A program made the position numbers and the translations under genes. Under the pieces are notes generated by a model. The model was not told the origin of the DNA. It worked only from the letters and a program-made list of their open reading frames with translations, and ran no database searches. From NCBI GenBank assembly GCA_035610365.1, contig CM069432.1, forward strand, positions 164,484,035 to 164,548,034: 64,000 nucleotides of DNA, in the 5' to 3' direction. Below, in pieces: positions 55,401-60,349 of the stretch (its first letter is position 1; each line of letters opens with the position of its first letter). The DNA comes from Aquatica leii (taxonomy: Eukaryota > Arthropoda > Insecta > Coleoptera > Lampyridae).

Positions 55401-57043
55401 AAAATAAAATAAAACATAGAAGAAAAGTAGCAAAAAAGATATATACCTAATATAAATTTTTAAATAATATAAGTAACAGTAGATTTTATTCCAAAAATTG
55501 TAACTGTATTATTCTTTTTTATTAAATATTTGCAATATATGAAAACAATATGGAAATTATTATTTACATAAATGCACGTATTCAAAATAGTTATTTGTAT
55601 CACTAGTCCAGAAAATGCTATTTTGCATGTGCATATTACAAAATGCGAATACTCGCAAAATACTTTTAGAACGTGTGATACACAAAATCTTTTGTGCTGA
55701 CCTTTATAGTATAAATTTATTAAAAGCAGTTATTTAAGTATTTGACAATTATATAATACTATTACAATTTAATTTATATATAAATAAAACTATTGTTGTG
55801 TTTAGCAATTGTAAGATATAAGCAAATTTGTTATATTTGTTGGTGTTATTCTAAACAATAACACAGATAATTGTGTATGTTAATAAATCTGACAGATAAC
55901 GTTTAAGTAATTAATTATTAATCGTGCCAACTTTTAGTTATATAATGTTACTACACTTTACCGGCATAGGTCCGAAAAACAAAATTTCCGGTCAATTATG
56001 ATGTCTGTAATAGTAGTTTATTTAACGAGTTCTTGTGTCAATTGAACGCTTTTTTTTCCAAGAAAAAAACGTTCAATTTATTGCTATAACAGAGACTAGT
56101 CTCAAAATCTCTGACGTTTATGTTGACAAGTGCGCAAAAACTTTCAAAGAACAATAGTGCTTATAATCTAATTTTATACTTTACCTAGCGATAAAGTTTC
56201 AATTTCATCGATTTCCGGAAGTTGTTGTTTTCTATGACCACAAGTTTCAGTTATTAAAAACTGCACATGATCACAATCTTGTTTTGTTTGAATAATTTCA
56301 ACTTCAACTTCAGTATCATGTAGTTTACTAGCAACTGTCTAATAGTTTTAATATTATTTGTATGCTATTAAAAAAAATATTATACGTACTTTGACAATTC
56401 CTATTACTATATGATCTAAGCCCGGTCTATCGGAATAATAATGTAAAATTAAAGCACCATCTTCAGATCTTTCTGTACATCGAAACGATGGAGCTTTCAT
56501 GCCAGGGTATAAAGTACCTAAATGATCATGCAATGCATCTAAATTCTGCAAAGAAATGTAAATAAAATAATTGTTAGTAGTTAATTGTGCGTTAAACGTG
56601 CTTGTAAAAAATCTCGAGGAGTAGCACCTAGTACTTGCAAAATCTTGTCAAAACCAGAATCTTGACAAAATTCAAAAAACGTTTTTCCAAATAATTCTAA
56701 AATTGTATTTGCTGGTATTTCTGCAAAAACGTACTTAATGTTATAATTTCAATTCAGTTTTAAATGGTTTTACTCAAAACGTCTACTGCGGCTGATATTA
56801 AATTGTAAGTTAATTCGTCTTCGTAAATTTGTCGAACAAGAAACTGTCCATCCATTTGTAAATCAGCGTGTTTTCTAAAATTATTTGTTAATAACTTAAT
56901 TGCTTACTTTTTCACATACTTAATTGTTTCCCACGTTTCATTTCCAAAAGTTTTTATAACCAATAGTTCTAAAGCGTAATTGACAAATCCGTACTAAAAA
57001 AAACTTCTTTAGTGGTTAAAATAGTAATAGTTGTGCGTACCAT
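5450..57043 (-). CDS. Gycbeta100B: Soluble guanylate cyclase subunit beta-1, 13 coding exons
   Basis: This is the haem-bearing beta subunit of the cytosolic nitric-oxide receptor, which pairs with an alpha subunit to make cGMP from GTP. CDS: complement(join(5450..5570, 24002..24159, 24210..24347, 24399..24636, 40691..40861, 40912..41123, 41170..41324, 56185..56338, 56390..56545, 56602..56720, 56774..56874, 56920..56993, 57041..57043)), 1,800 nt, 599 residues plus stop (human GUCY1B1 is about 619). All phases agree. Domains in order: H-NOX (about 1-185), H-NOBA/PAS (about 205-340), coiled coil (about 345-385), cyclase catalytic domain (about 390-580). The close match along the human protein is from memory of that protein. 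The symbol is by orthology to the conventional Drosophila beta subunit, not the atypical Gyc88E type. Three introns are very long (14.9, 16.1 and 18.4 kb) and full of transposons. Nothing suggests the gene is broken. Confidence 0.95.
6048..7991 (+). mobile_element. Tc1/mariner-superfamily DNA transposon with long D-to-E spacing (copy 1)
   Basis: The left end follows a TA (6046-6047) with CAGTGCGACAAAGTAAACAA. An inverted version of its core, TTTGTTTACTTTATC, lies at 7971-7985, about 95 bp after the transposase stop, so the element is about 1.94 kb. It sits in the last cyclase intron on the opposite strand. The right terminal match covers only about 15 bp, so the exact right end is approximate. 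Confidence 0.7.
6473..7876 (+). pseudogene. DDE transposase with an 81-residue second spacer
   Basis: Exon 1 (6473-6648) encodes [15 protein letters not shown] and a helix-turn-helix region. A 51-bp intron (6649-6699, GT..AG) follows. Then come NLKSVT-type DNA-binding sequence and, from 6983, an open 297-residue catalytic part. Catalytic residues: first Asp in HLDETYIH, second Asp in [10 protein letters not shown], Glu in [16 protein letters not shown] count 81 residues between the second Asp and Glu, far more than the 34 of Tc1. The insert contains a SAP/LEM-like helix pair ([11 protein letters not shown] ... [12 protein letters not shown]). Two single-base frameshifts are visible before the catalytic part: one in the A-run near 6745-6755, one near 6942 where a G of a LGFKFKK motif is missing. 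The tail is acidic ([12 protein letters not shown]). It looks like the long-spacer 'Sailor' type I recall, but I cannot confirm that. Confidence 0.8.
7992..9045. other. AT-rich intron DNA ending in a (TA)n microsatellite
   Basis: No gene. Positions 9001-9043 are an uninterrupted AT dinucleotide array of about 21 repeats, abutting the G+C-rich repeat that follows. Confidence 0.7.
9046..9660. repeat. Putative MITE with GGGCTC-rich inverted ends
   Basis: The left end contains ATGTAAACAGGTGCCCGATG and AGCCCGGGCGG. The right end (about 9590-9645) contains CTACGGGCTCAACAAGAACC and TGTTTACATG, the inverse of the left pattern over about 30 bp. The G+C-rich ends stand out sharply. No coding capacity; a 64-codon open frame inside is not convincing. 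A partial second copy lies at 11929-12075. Confidence 0.55.
9661..11928. other. Intron DNA without recognised features
   Basis: AT-rich. The last 180 bp has more G+C patches (near 11760-11820 and 11900) that may belong to the repeat that follows, but I could not define their borders. Confidence 0.5.
11929..12100. repeat. Second copy of the GGGCTC-rich repeat end plus (TA)n array
   Basis: Positions 11929-12075 match 9505-9650 closely, including CTTCGGGCTA-AGA-CGTAGCG and CTACGGGCTCAACA. The copy runs straight into a (TA)n array at about 12069-12098. Confidence 0.6.
12155..12283. repeat. Foldback element with GCGAGCGAGCG core
   Basis: Arms of about 40 bp (12155-12199 and 12238-12283), both reading AACCAAC...GCAATTAATAATC inward on opposite strands, flank a very G+C-rich core with repeated GAGCGAGCG around a TAGCGAGCG. 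The structure would form a long hairpin. The family is unknown. Confidence 0.65.
12284..14056. repeat. 1.77-kb interval bounded by a 15-bp inverted pair, containing a perfect hairpin
   Basis: TTTTCCGTCGATCGT at 12286-12300 recurs exactly inverted at 14041-14055. Near the right end, 13965-13983 and 13987-14005 are perfect 19-bp arms (AAAAGTAGTGCGGTAATAG and its complement) around a 3-nt GGG loop. The interior is AT-rich with no reading frame I can support. It may be one non-autonomous element. Inference. Confidence 0.4.
14512..15384. repeat. Non-autonomous element with ~110-bp imperfect terminal inverted repeats
   Basis: 14512-14625 and 15270-15384 are inverted copies (roughly 70-75 percent by eye), both beginning CTATACTAAGATGA and sharing GGTTTGGA and CCACTTT-CTAA-GGGCTT blocks. 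The interior holds only short open frames, some of which run into the arms. TATCTTTAAG occurs just outside the left arm (14502-14511) and 26 bp outside the right arm (15410-15419), possibly a displaced target duplication. Confidence 0.6.
15385..18533. other. Featureless AT-rich intron DNA
   Basis: About 3.1 kb with no gene, inverted-repeat element or coding relic that I can recognise. Confidence 0.6.
18534..18932 (+). mobile_element. LINE 3' end (C-terminal ORF piece and AAG tail)
   Basis: A frame from 18519 encodes [50 protein letters not shown] and [13 protein letters not shown]. This is the familiar C-terminal tail after the reverse transcriptase of common insect non-LTR elements. The copy is severely 5' truncated and ends in a short (AAG)n tail at about 18911-18930, consistent with target-primed insertion. 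The tail is short and the frame is open, so this is a fairly young insertion. Confidence 0.75.
18933..20353. other. AT-rich intron DNA without recognised features
   Basis: No coding relic or inverted-repeat element seen in about 1.4 kb. Confidence 0.5.
20354..21175 (-). mobile_element. Penelope-like retroelement 3' end, minus-strand copy
   Basis: The frame at 20892-21158 encodes the GIY-YIG endonuclease part of a Penelope-like element: [20 protein letters not shown] followed by [13 protein letters not shown]. The 3' flank down to ATTAATTTGGAATTCTTCG at about 20357 mirrors the end of the plus-strand copy at 22262-22306. It has lost part of the endonuclease C-terminus and everything upstream. 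Confidence 0.8.
21176..22310 (+). mobile_element. Penelope-like retroelement 3' half, plus-strand copy
   Basis: Reading rightward: reverse-transcriptase C-terminal part ([50 protein letters not shown]; 21190-21390), a linker with stops, then the GIY-YIG domain at 21588-22073 ([58 protein letters not shown]). The RT motif order and GIY-YIG fusion are diagnostic of Penelope-like elements. The 3' end is ACATGCCCCTCCTAAACGAA then GAATTCCAAATTAAT. The two copies are head to head, a 1.95-kb near-palindrome. Confidence 0.82.
22311..22870. other. Upstream region of the ASB gene
   Basis: AT-rich. A more G+C-rich patch at about 22775-22850 may hold promoter elements, but none is recognisable. Confidence 0.35.
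22871..22885 (+). promoter_or_regulatory. TATA-like box of the ASB gene
   Basis: AAAATATATAAACTT lies about 50-60 bp upstream of the ATG at 22933, so a start site near 22905 would leave a 5' UTR of some 30 nt. TATA-like strings are common in this AT-rich DNA, so this is weak. Confidence 0.25.
22933..23987 (+). CDS. Ankyrin repeat and SOCS box protein (ASB17-like), nested in the cyclase intron
   Basis: SOCS-box proteins are substrate receptors of Elongin BC/Cullin-5 ubiquitin ligases. Two exons, 22933-23059 and 23113-23987, joined across a 53-bp GT..AG intron with matching phase give 333 residues. The C-terminus is a clear SOCS box: a BC-box ([13 protein letters not shown], about 292-305) and a Cul5-box ending [13 protein letters not shown] (about 318-330). 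One recognisable ankyrin-like repeat lies at about 184-209 ([20 protein letters not shown]). Length, single weak ankyrin region and the NxMLPxGI stretch in the SOCS box resemble vertebrate ASB17 (about 295 aa). The orthology is inferred from memory. The gene lies in the last cyclase intron on the opposite strand, and its stop is 14 bp from exon 12. No break is seen, unlike everything else in this intron. Confidence 0.85.
24002..24636 (-). CDS. Gycbeta100B: Guanylate cyclase beta-1 exons 10-12: cyclase catalytic domain
   Basis: Exons are 24399-24636, 24210-24347 and 24002-24159, with 51- and 50-bp introns. Exon 10 encodes [19 protein letters not shown] then LLFSGIVGF, the class III cyclase beta-1/alpha-1 segment. 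As in other beta subunits the metal-binding aspartates are not in this motif, because the alpha subunit supplies them. Exon 11 carries [17 protein letters not shown]. Exon 12 carries [16 protein letters not shown] and [19 protein letters not shown], the GTP- and partner-contacting loops. The exon 12 donor (24001/24000, GTAGGT) faces the 3' end of a plus-strand gene only 14 bp away. Confidence 0.96.
24637..25478. other. Start of the 16-kb cyclase intron 9
   Basis: AT-rich intron DNA with no coding relic recognised. Confidence 0.5.
25854..27174 (+). CDS. Spliced gene of the inverted-repeat element, function unknown (HECT-gene-like N-terminal region)
   Basis: Exon 1 25854-26262 and exon 2 26999-27174 join across a 736-bp GT..AG intron in phase to give 194 residues. 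The N-terminus is helical ([20 protein letters not shown]). A Ser/Thr/Pro/Asn-rich and then Lys/Arg-rich linker ([10 protein letters not shown]) follows. The C-terminal part is a compact module: [20 protein letters not shown], a Gly-Tyr-Gly at the splice, [20 protein letters not shown], then [12 protein letters not shown]. This pattern recalls the region ahead of the HECT domain in transposon-linked genes annotated as G2/M-phase E3 ligase-like in cnidarians and fish; that is memory, not a search. No HECT domain is present here. No internal stop is seen in either exon. Confidence 0.55.
27177..27434 (-). CDS. Small helical open frame convergent with the spliced gene
   Basis: 85 residues, starting [20 protein letters not shown] and rich in heptad-like leucines ([20 protein letters not shown]). 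It is predicted by eye to be largely alpha-helical and ends DSKGLSFK. It could be the first exon of a longer protein, because helical N-terminal segments of this kind precede the integrase-like cores of some eukaryotic transposons, but no core is seen. Codon composition looks more protein-like than the random frames around it. Confidence 0.4.
   Translation of the reverse strand: MNITEYFEEMLSDYDQCYGVQFHLDVRIAEENLVKLENHCFVLQTLLRNIENELLREKLNNIYIIIWGLHSTLEVMFDSKGLSFK
27855..28480. other. Intron DNA with a (TA)n array
   Basis: AT-rich. A (TA)n microsatellite occupies about 28400-28428. Confidence 0.5.
28480..29530 (-). pseudogene. Long-spacer DDE transposase relic (copy 2)
   Basis: Minus strand, heavily decayed. 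Identified by the third-motif segment [15 protein letters not shown] (about 28590-28640), an insert segment with [10 protein letters not shown] and YVIDEIV (frame 28632-28844) and the second-Asp region, now [10 protein letters not shown], where Asp has become Asn (about 28820-28850). Further upstream, traces such as GKGN-LIIT match the segment before the second Asp in copy 1. Several frameshifts and stops. It belongs to the same family as the element at 6.0-8.0 kb. Confidence 0.6.
29690..30305 (+). mobile_element. LINE relic: RT thumb and C-terminal zinc-knuckle segments
   Basis: Plus strand. 29705-29810 encodes [20 protein letters not shown], the segment that follows the reverse transcriptase in RNase H-bearing insect LINEs. 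30040-30230 encodes a Cys/His segment ([20 protein letters not shown]) and [19 protein letters not shown]. The middle has been deleted or scrambled, with stops in between. Clade uncertain (I/R1/LOA type). Confidence 0.6.
30306..31368. other. A-rich intron DNA
   Basis: No feature recognised. The strong A bias on the plus strand at 30310-30760 produces spurious frames on the other strand. Confidence 0.5.
31369..31990 (-). pseudogene. Mariner-like transposase relic
   Basis: Minus strand. Traces in order: [39 protein letters not shown] (the second-Asp region), [13 protein letters not shown] (third catalytic motif), and [20 protein letters not shown] as the C-terminal helix. This is the common insect family whose protein reads QDGAPPH ... 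RSPDLTPLDFFLWG. Several frameshifts and an internal deletion between the second and third motifs. Confidence 0.65.
32830..33850 (+). mobile_element. Pogo-like DNA transposon relic
   Basis: Plus strand. A plausible left terminus TAGGGGAAGTTTGGGAAATT is at 32831-32850. The decayed transposase from about 33159 shows an N-terminal helix-turn-helix region ([20 protein letters not shown]), [18 protein letters not shown], the CENP-B-type segment [16 protein letters not shown], and in another frame [20 protein letters not shown], which carries the first catalytic Asp (NVDE). The rest of the catalytic domain is missing or scrambled after about 33640. Frames on the opposite strand are shadows. The right end was not found. 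Confidence 0.65.
33914..33950. repeat. Perfect 15-bp hairpin
   Basis: GAAATACAACTAATA (33914-33928) and its exact complement (33936-33950) around a 7-nt loop. It may mark a MITE end or be incidental. Confidence 0.5.
36111..38515 (+). mobile_element. piggyBac-family transposon inserted in the DDE relic
   Basis: A 2.4-kb element bounded by the TTAA target (36111-36114 and 38512-38515), left terminus CCCTCGGTTGGTCGCGTGAG. A G+C-rich motif GGTTGGTCGCGTGAGGGACA then GTTGTCAACC (36119-36148) recurs inverted at about 36297-36330 and near the right end (about 38448-38490), forming subterminal repeats likely to bind the transposase. The interrupted host reading frame resumes on the far side, so the insertion is younger than copy 3. 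Confidence 0.8.
36567..38260 (+). pseudogene. piggyBac transposase, lightly broken
   Basis: Acidic N-terminal region ([14 protein letters not shown]), then the DDE_Tnp_1_7 core: [17 protein letters not shown], first catalytic Asp in [27 protein letters not shown], second Asp in ITGDNWFSS, third Asp in NLVDQLC. The C-terminal Cys-rich domain ([27 protein letters not shown]) ends at about 38260. The frame is the same from 36567 to 38102 apart from a TGA near 37054 and a TAA at 37857. A frameshift lies near 38080, ahead of the Cys-rich domain, and probably another near the N-terminus, where an alternative frame reads [19 protein letters not shown]. All three catalytic Asp remain, so it was lost recently. 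Confidence 0.82.
38701..39700. other. AT-rich intron DNA
   Basis: No feature recognised. The right end of DDE copy 3 should lie near its start but was not found. Confidence 0.45.
39701..40114. repeat. MITE with ~42-bp terminal inverted repeats, TA-flanked
   Basis: GTATAGTAGAGTCCGTTTGC continuing AATTTGGATCGCCTTAGGC at 39701-39740 is matched inverted at 40073-40114 (GTATAGTAGGGTCCGTTTGC). 414 bp, no coding capacity. The TA at each edge suits a Tc1/mariner or Tigger-type parent. It lies about 580 bp downstream, in transcript sense, of cyclase exon 9. Confidence 0.75.
40691..41324 (-). CDS. Gycbeta100B: Guanylate cyclase beta-1 exons 7-9: H-NOBA (PAS) domain and signalling helix
   Basis: Exons are 41170-41324, 40912-41123 and 40691-40861, separated by 46- and 50-bp GT..AG introns. 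Exon 7 carries the start of H-NOBA ([19 protein letters not shown]). Exon 8 carries its core ([20 protein letters not shown]). Exon 9 encodes [19 protein letters not shown] followed by the amphipathic coiled coil (EQFEADYKL ... [19 protein letters not shown]) that links PAS to the cyclase domain and dimerises with the alpha subunit. The block is isolated between two transposon-filled introns of 14.9 and 16.1 kb. Confidence 0.95.
41325..45636. other. Start of the 14.9-kb cyclase intron 6
   Basis: About 4.3 kb of AT-rich DNA. Open frames on the minus strand at 42512-42760 and 42960-43232 are Lys/Asn/Phe-rich and show no family features; I take them as chance. Confidence 0.5.
45637..45945. repeat. 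MITE with ACAGTAAT-type inverted ends
   Basis: TACAGTAATCCCACTCCTT at the left and its inverse-like TACAGTAATTTCACTTCTAC at the right; GTGCGCATAGC and TGCGCATAGCCC also recur inverted inside. 309 bp. The CAGTAAT start next to TA suits a Tigger/pogo-derived MITE. Confidence 0.55.
45946..47559. other. AT-rich intron DNA with a degraded transposon end
   Basis: TACAGGGTGTCCAAAATTT at 47374-47392 looks like the terminal sequence shared by many insect DNA transposons, but no partner end was found. Nothing else recognised. Confidence 0.4.
47560..48425 (-). mobile_element. Shortened PIF/Harbinger-like element
   Basis: The ends are inverted copies: CAGGTACCGTATTCTTGACT at 47559-47578 and, on the other strand, CAGGGCCCGTATTCTTGATT ending at about 48425. 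GTATTCTTGA is repeated subterminally (about 47650). A 45-codon minus-strand frame (48055-48192) begins [20 protein letters not shown] and contains [12 protein letters not shown], like the N-terminus of Harbinger transposases (acidic helix, then RR-LPQ). The catalytic part is gone. Assignment to Harbinger rests on the terminal sequence and this short peptide. Confidence 0.6.
48426..49129. other. Intron DNA, possibly part of a decayed transposase
   Basis: Slightly less AT-rich at 48830-49090. A minus-strand frame at 48886-49083 shows no family features. It may be the degraded continuation of the transposase-like relic next to it. Confidence 0.3.
49130..49810 (-). pseudogene. Transposase-like relic with helix-turn-helix (HTH_Tnp_4 type)
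   Basis: Minus strand. Frames from 49805 downward encode a helical N-terminal part ([38 protein letters not shown]), then, after breaks, [21 protein letters not shown] good-looking 52-bp GT..AG intron (about 49246-49297) follows, then [20 protein letters not shown]. The pattern 'LLFLLKLRTNF - intron - LSFIFGVS ... ILDDLEDQ' is that of the DNA-binding helix ahead of DDE_4-type transposases. No catalytic domain is recognisable downstream. Two or more breaks. Confidence 0.45.
49811..51529. other. AT-rich intron DNA
   Basis: No coding relic or inverted-repeat element seen in 1.7 kb. Confidence 0.5.
51600..51990 (+). mobile_element. Ty3/gypsy fossil fragment (integrase C-terminal region)
   Basis: A broken old piece. 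The recognisable part is [13 protein letters not shown] and [19 protein letters not shown] followed by RY-V (about 51810-51930), the chromatin-side tail of gypsy integrases. Upstream borders are unclear. No LTR seen. Confidence 0.5.
52100..52960 (-). mobile_element. Penelope-like retroelement relic (RT and GIY-YIG parts)
   Basis: Minus strand. An RT segment at about 52640-52760 ([20 protein letters not shown] then a degraded A-GSPLSP-IAN equivalent and MKDFEKKF) and the C-terminal endonuclease segment at 52150-52440 ([50 protein letters not shown]). Deletions and stops between. It is a different Penelope lineage from the pair at 20.4-22.3 kb. Confidence 0.65.
53020..53395. repeat. Minisatellite, about 51-bp unit, 7 copies
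   Basis: Tandem, diverged units built on AGTCCAGTGCGCTACC then AAAATTGCAATGGTGGTTTA and GTGTGCTACCAGGT. The G+C content is much higher than in the surrounding intron. Each unit carries the GTGxGCTACC motif twice. Confidence 0.75.
53396..54630. other. AT-rich intron DNA
   Basis: No feature recognised. Confidence 0.5.
54631..54850 (+). mobile_element. Penelope-like fragment (GIY-YIG start)
   Basis: Plus strand. [20 protein letters not shown], then [14 protein letters not shown] with a stop replacing the Tyr before IGET. This is the start of the GIY-YIG endonuclease of the lineage seen at 52.1-53.0 kb, in opposite orientation. Very short and broken. Confidence 0.55.
54851..56184. other. AT-rich intron DNA before exon 6
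   Basis: No gene. A patch at 55950-56130 is less AT-rich; TTCCAAGAAAAAAACGTTC here pairs with nearby GAACGC, but the structure is not compelling. Confidence 0.45.
56185..57043 (-). CDS. Gycbeta100B: Guanylate cyclase beta-1 exons 1-6: H-NOX haem domain
   Basis: Exon 1 contributes only the ATG (57043-57041), followed at once by a GT donor; exon 2 starts with the codons for [11 protein letters not shown]. Exons are 56920-56993, 56774-56874, 56602-56720, 56390-56545 and 56185-56338, with introns of 45-56 bp. Numbering from the ATG puts the proximal haem ligand at His105 (in DALHDHL), Pro118 in the haem pocket, Cys78 and Cys122, and the Y-x-S-x-R haem-propionate motif at Tyr135, Ser137, Arg139. 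All have the same numbers as in human beta-1, which supports both the start codon and every splice in this block. The intron between exons 4 and 5 (56546-56601) has a GC donor. The short linker after H-NOX (ends ETLSLG) is reduced relative to human. Confidence 0.95.
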
Positions 57044-57111
57044 GTTTACGTAGTAGACGTTTTTAGTTTGACAACGTTGGTTAAGGTTACACTTTAAAAT
57101 ATCGCGTTCTA
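57041..57111 (-). promoter_or_regulatory. 5' UTR part of guanylate cyclase exon 1, possibly with an upstream non-coding exon
   Basis: Upstream of the ATG on the minus strand there is a pyrimidine-rich tract ending in TTTTAG at 57113-57112, so the exon carrying the ATG may run 57041-57111 and be spliced to an earlier non-coding exon. I could not place that exon or the promoter. Inference from splice-site appearance only. Confidence 0.35.
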
Positions 57112-60100
57112 CTAAAAGGAAAACTTAGTTTTATTAAGAAAAATCGATTTAACGTCATGAGTTTGCGCTATACAAAATCTGAGAGATTTGCCTAAAGATG
57201 TCGCTGAAACCTTAATTTGCTTAAATTAAAATCCATATATACTCCGTAGCTACGTTTTGTACGATGAGAAAAAATTGAATAATATAATAAATCTATTGTT
57301 TTAGTGTAAAACAAAGAAAACCCGTCATTAGAAAAGGTGCAGATATATTTGTTTTATCAGCAATGTCAACATTAGTTCTAAAAAAATAGTTAACTACTTA
57401 AAACTAAATAAATTGGTAAGACACAGTATGCGTTCTAGTGTAAAGTACTTTATACGATCAACCGTTTTATCGAAGCTACCTTAAGATACTTTTCTTTATT
57501 AAAGTTTCTAAAACTTTTATAAAACGTACATAATTTTCACCTCAGTTTTCAATTTAACTTTGCAGAAAGTTTACGTGTAATATTTTCGTTTAACTTAAAA
57601 ATTGACGTAAAAGTGGCGTTTACTTTTAAATAACATTTGCTGATTTTACTAGAATATAGCTTTTGTTTTATATATTTATTTAAAAAAAAAACATTGAATA
57701 ATAAAACTATTATGAATTTTTCTGTTATAGAAAATGAAAGAGTAATGTTTTTGTAATTATCATTTATACAAAATAATTATTATGTTTAGTGCGCATTTAT
57801 TTAGTCATGTGATTAAAAAAGTACTATAATATCCTACACGTCAAAAATAATAATTTCTACATGACACATTTAATGTAGAAAATGTAAACAGAATAAGCGG
57901 ATAGTTTTTTTATTTATTGAGTTGTGTAAATTCGGTGTTTTTTAGGAGTGAGCATTTTTAAACCTGAAACAGCAATTAATTAAACAGTAAGAGCCAGGCG
58001 GAAACAAACAATTCGCTTCTTTCATGTTCTAATTTTATATAATTTTGTTCAAGCAAACAAGTTTGGAGTCATAGAAGAAAATGTTCGGATTCCACTGATA
58101 ATTCACATCAAGCAAATAATGTTCAAAATTTTCCAGTAAAGCATTAACTTTTTGATAAGCAACTGAAAGATAAAGTTCTTTTTTAATAACAAAAAAAGAT
58201 AAATTACAGTCGATAAGAGAAACGCTTGAACTAGCGTTTCTCTTATCATGCCCGTCCAAATTAAAGAAAACTATTTTTAAATGAAATTGGTATTAGTAAA
58301 ATTTTTTTTTTAAATAAATATTTTTTTTTGAAAACTTTTAATTAAAAAAAATTAATTATTTTTACGCAGACTGCGCCAAATATTGTTTTCATTTGTACCC
58401 ACCGATCTAAGAAGATCCAGCGCTGTCGCTAAACGCAAAAAAGCAATTTCGGCATTAAATCAGTTGTTGATATCGTTCAGATTTTATGTAACGGATTAGA
58501 ATAATTTCAGCAAGTAAACCAAACTCTTCTGATATTTTTGCATTTTCAAAGATTTGCAACCTATTCGAATAGCAAAACAGAAACACAAAACTGATTATTT
58601 GTAAAGAACTTACGTATATCAAAAACTAAAGTTTTTTCAAACTAAATAGTAATTTTTATACTTTTTTTTTCTTTTGCATTATGTAGATTGTAGACACAGT
58701 GTGTTTAAGCTCGAGTAATTTGAGTGTCGCAATGGCATACATTTAAAAAAAACGGATTATTATTTGACAAAATCAGCATTCACATAATGATAGATTTAAA
58801 ATGGTTTGTGGGATCGGTTTTTAAATAACCATTGATTGCTTTTGAAATCTGTTATTTACTAAATTATTGGCAACTCATCTCACATTGGATTGAAATTTAA
58901 TTATTAATTTGGTTTCTAACGCGCAAACTAACATGAAAACATAAACATTTTATTAATGATTTAGTAATGGTGATATAAAAAGTTTAAAAGTACTTAATTG
59001 CTTACGTTAAGTCTCTGTTTTTTAAGCATGTAGAAACTTTGTTTATCTTTAACAAAATAACTATGTTTCGGCGTTTAACATAACGTTGTTCAATTATTTA
59101 ATTAAATTTTTAACATTTACCGTAATTATAATTATTTTTAACTAAATGGAATGGTCTATCAAAACGTAAGAGTACATATTCTTAAACTATAATAATAATA
59201 GAAAATCCGTTTAAGTAATTAAATTGGTTATTCAAATATAATTTCAAGTTAAATTAAATTAAATTCAATCGTACAAAAATGTATTGACAATAAACCGTAT
59301 TATTATTTTATTTTTTATATAACAGCTACTAAACACATATTTTATTAAACAGCATTGGTTTTTTTGGGTTAGCAAGAAAAGCCGATTTTTCGGGCCAAAT
59401 CGCGACTTTGAGCCCGGCCCAGCCCGAAGCCGAAAGCCCGACTCGAATTTTTGTTTAACCCAACTTGCTCTTTTTTTATTTCATTATTTAAAACATTGTT
59501 AATTAAATAACAATTTGGTGTGGCCCAAATGTAGAAGTACCAATTGTACAGAAGATAAATCAAAAAGTGCTCTTGCTATTTTAAGAAATTTTCTAAAGAA
59601 AACGTCAGTTGTTTTAGAGAGACCAAACGTTCAAAATGTTTTAGTCGATGTAAAACCTAGTATTTAGACATAAGAGAACATATTTTATATATATATAAAA
59701 TATTTGATGTCACAAAAATACCAGTAATTAACATTTTAAAAAAAAGTGCCTTACTTTTGTAGAACAAAATTATCACTTTATAAGTAAATATAAATGTTAT
59801 TTTGTAACGTTTTACTAAAATGAGCATAAAAAAAGAAAACGTTTTAATGTTACAATTAATTCATGTTTACACCATAATCATAAAAGTACAAAAATAAAAG
59901 GGTTTCATGCAAATATTAACAATTAAAAAAAAACACAAAAAAATTAGCGCAAATATATTTTTAATGAACTGCATTCTTCGCAAATCTACTTCAAAGGGTC
60001 TTTGCAAACATGGTGTTAGCACTTTTGGCAATCTTTTCGTGTAGATTTATCGTGGCGTTTTTCACAAAAAGTATAACCACTAAAACCATACATTTAGATA

Positions 60101-60340
60101 GGTATGAAAATTATATCTAAACATAAAAATTAATAAAAAAATATATGAAAACTTACAAACATTTTTATTATACCATAATTATGTAATAATATTTTTGTGT
60201 AATCTAATGTATCTCAGTTTTTTTCTGTCACAATTCACTAAAAAAATTAAGTATTTTGTTATTTACTCTTTGCATAAAACAAACATCATGTCCAAAGTTT
60301 CTTTAGATTCTGCATCTATTATAGACGATTTGTAACCGGA
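57112..60340. other. Region upstream of the cyclase gene
   Basis: No gene recognised. Promoter elements of the cyclase gene should lie here or further right. It contains a perfect hairpin at 58212-58247 and a G+C-rich AGCCCG patch at 59384-59450. The minus-strand frame at 58035-58259 runs into the hairpin and shows no known family. Confidence 0.4.
58212..58247. repeat. Perfect 15-bp hairpin
   Basis: GATAAGAGAAACGCT (58212-58226) and its exact complement (58233-58247) around TGAACT. G+C content is above background. Confidence 0.6.
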
Positions 60341-60349
60341 TTTGCTAAT

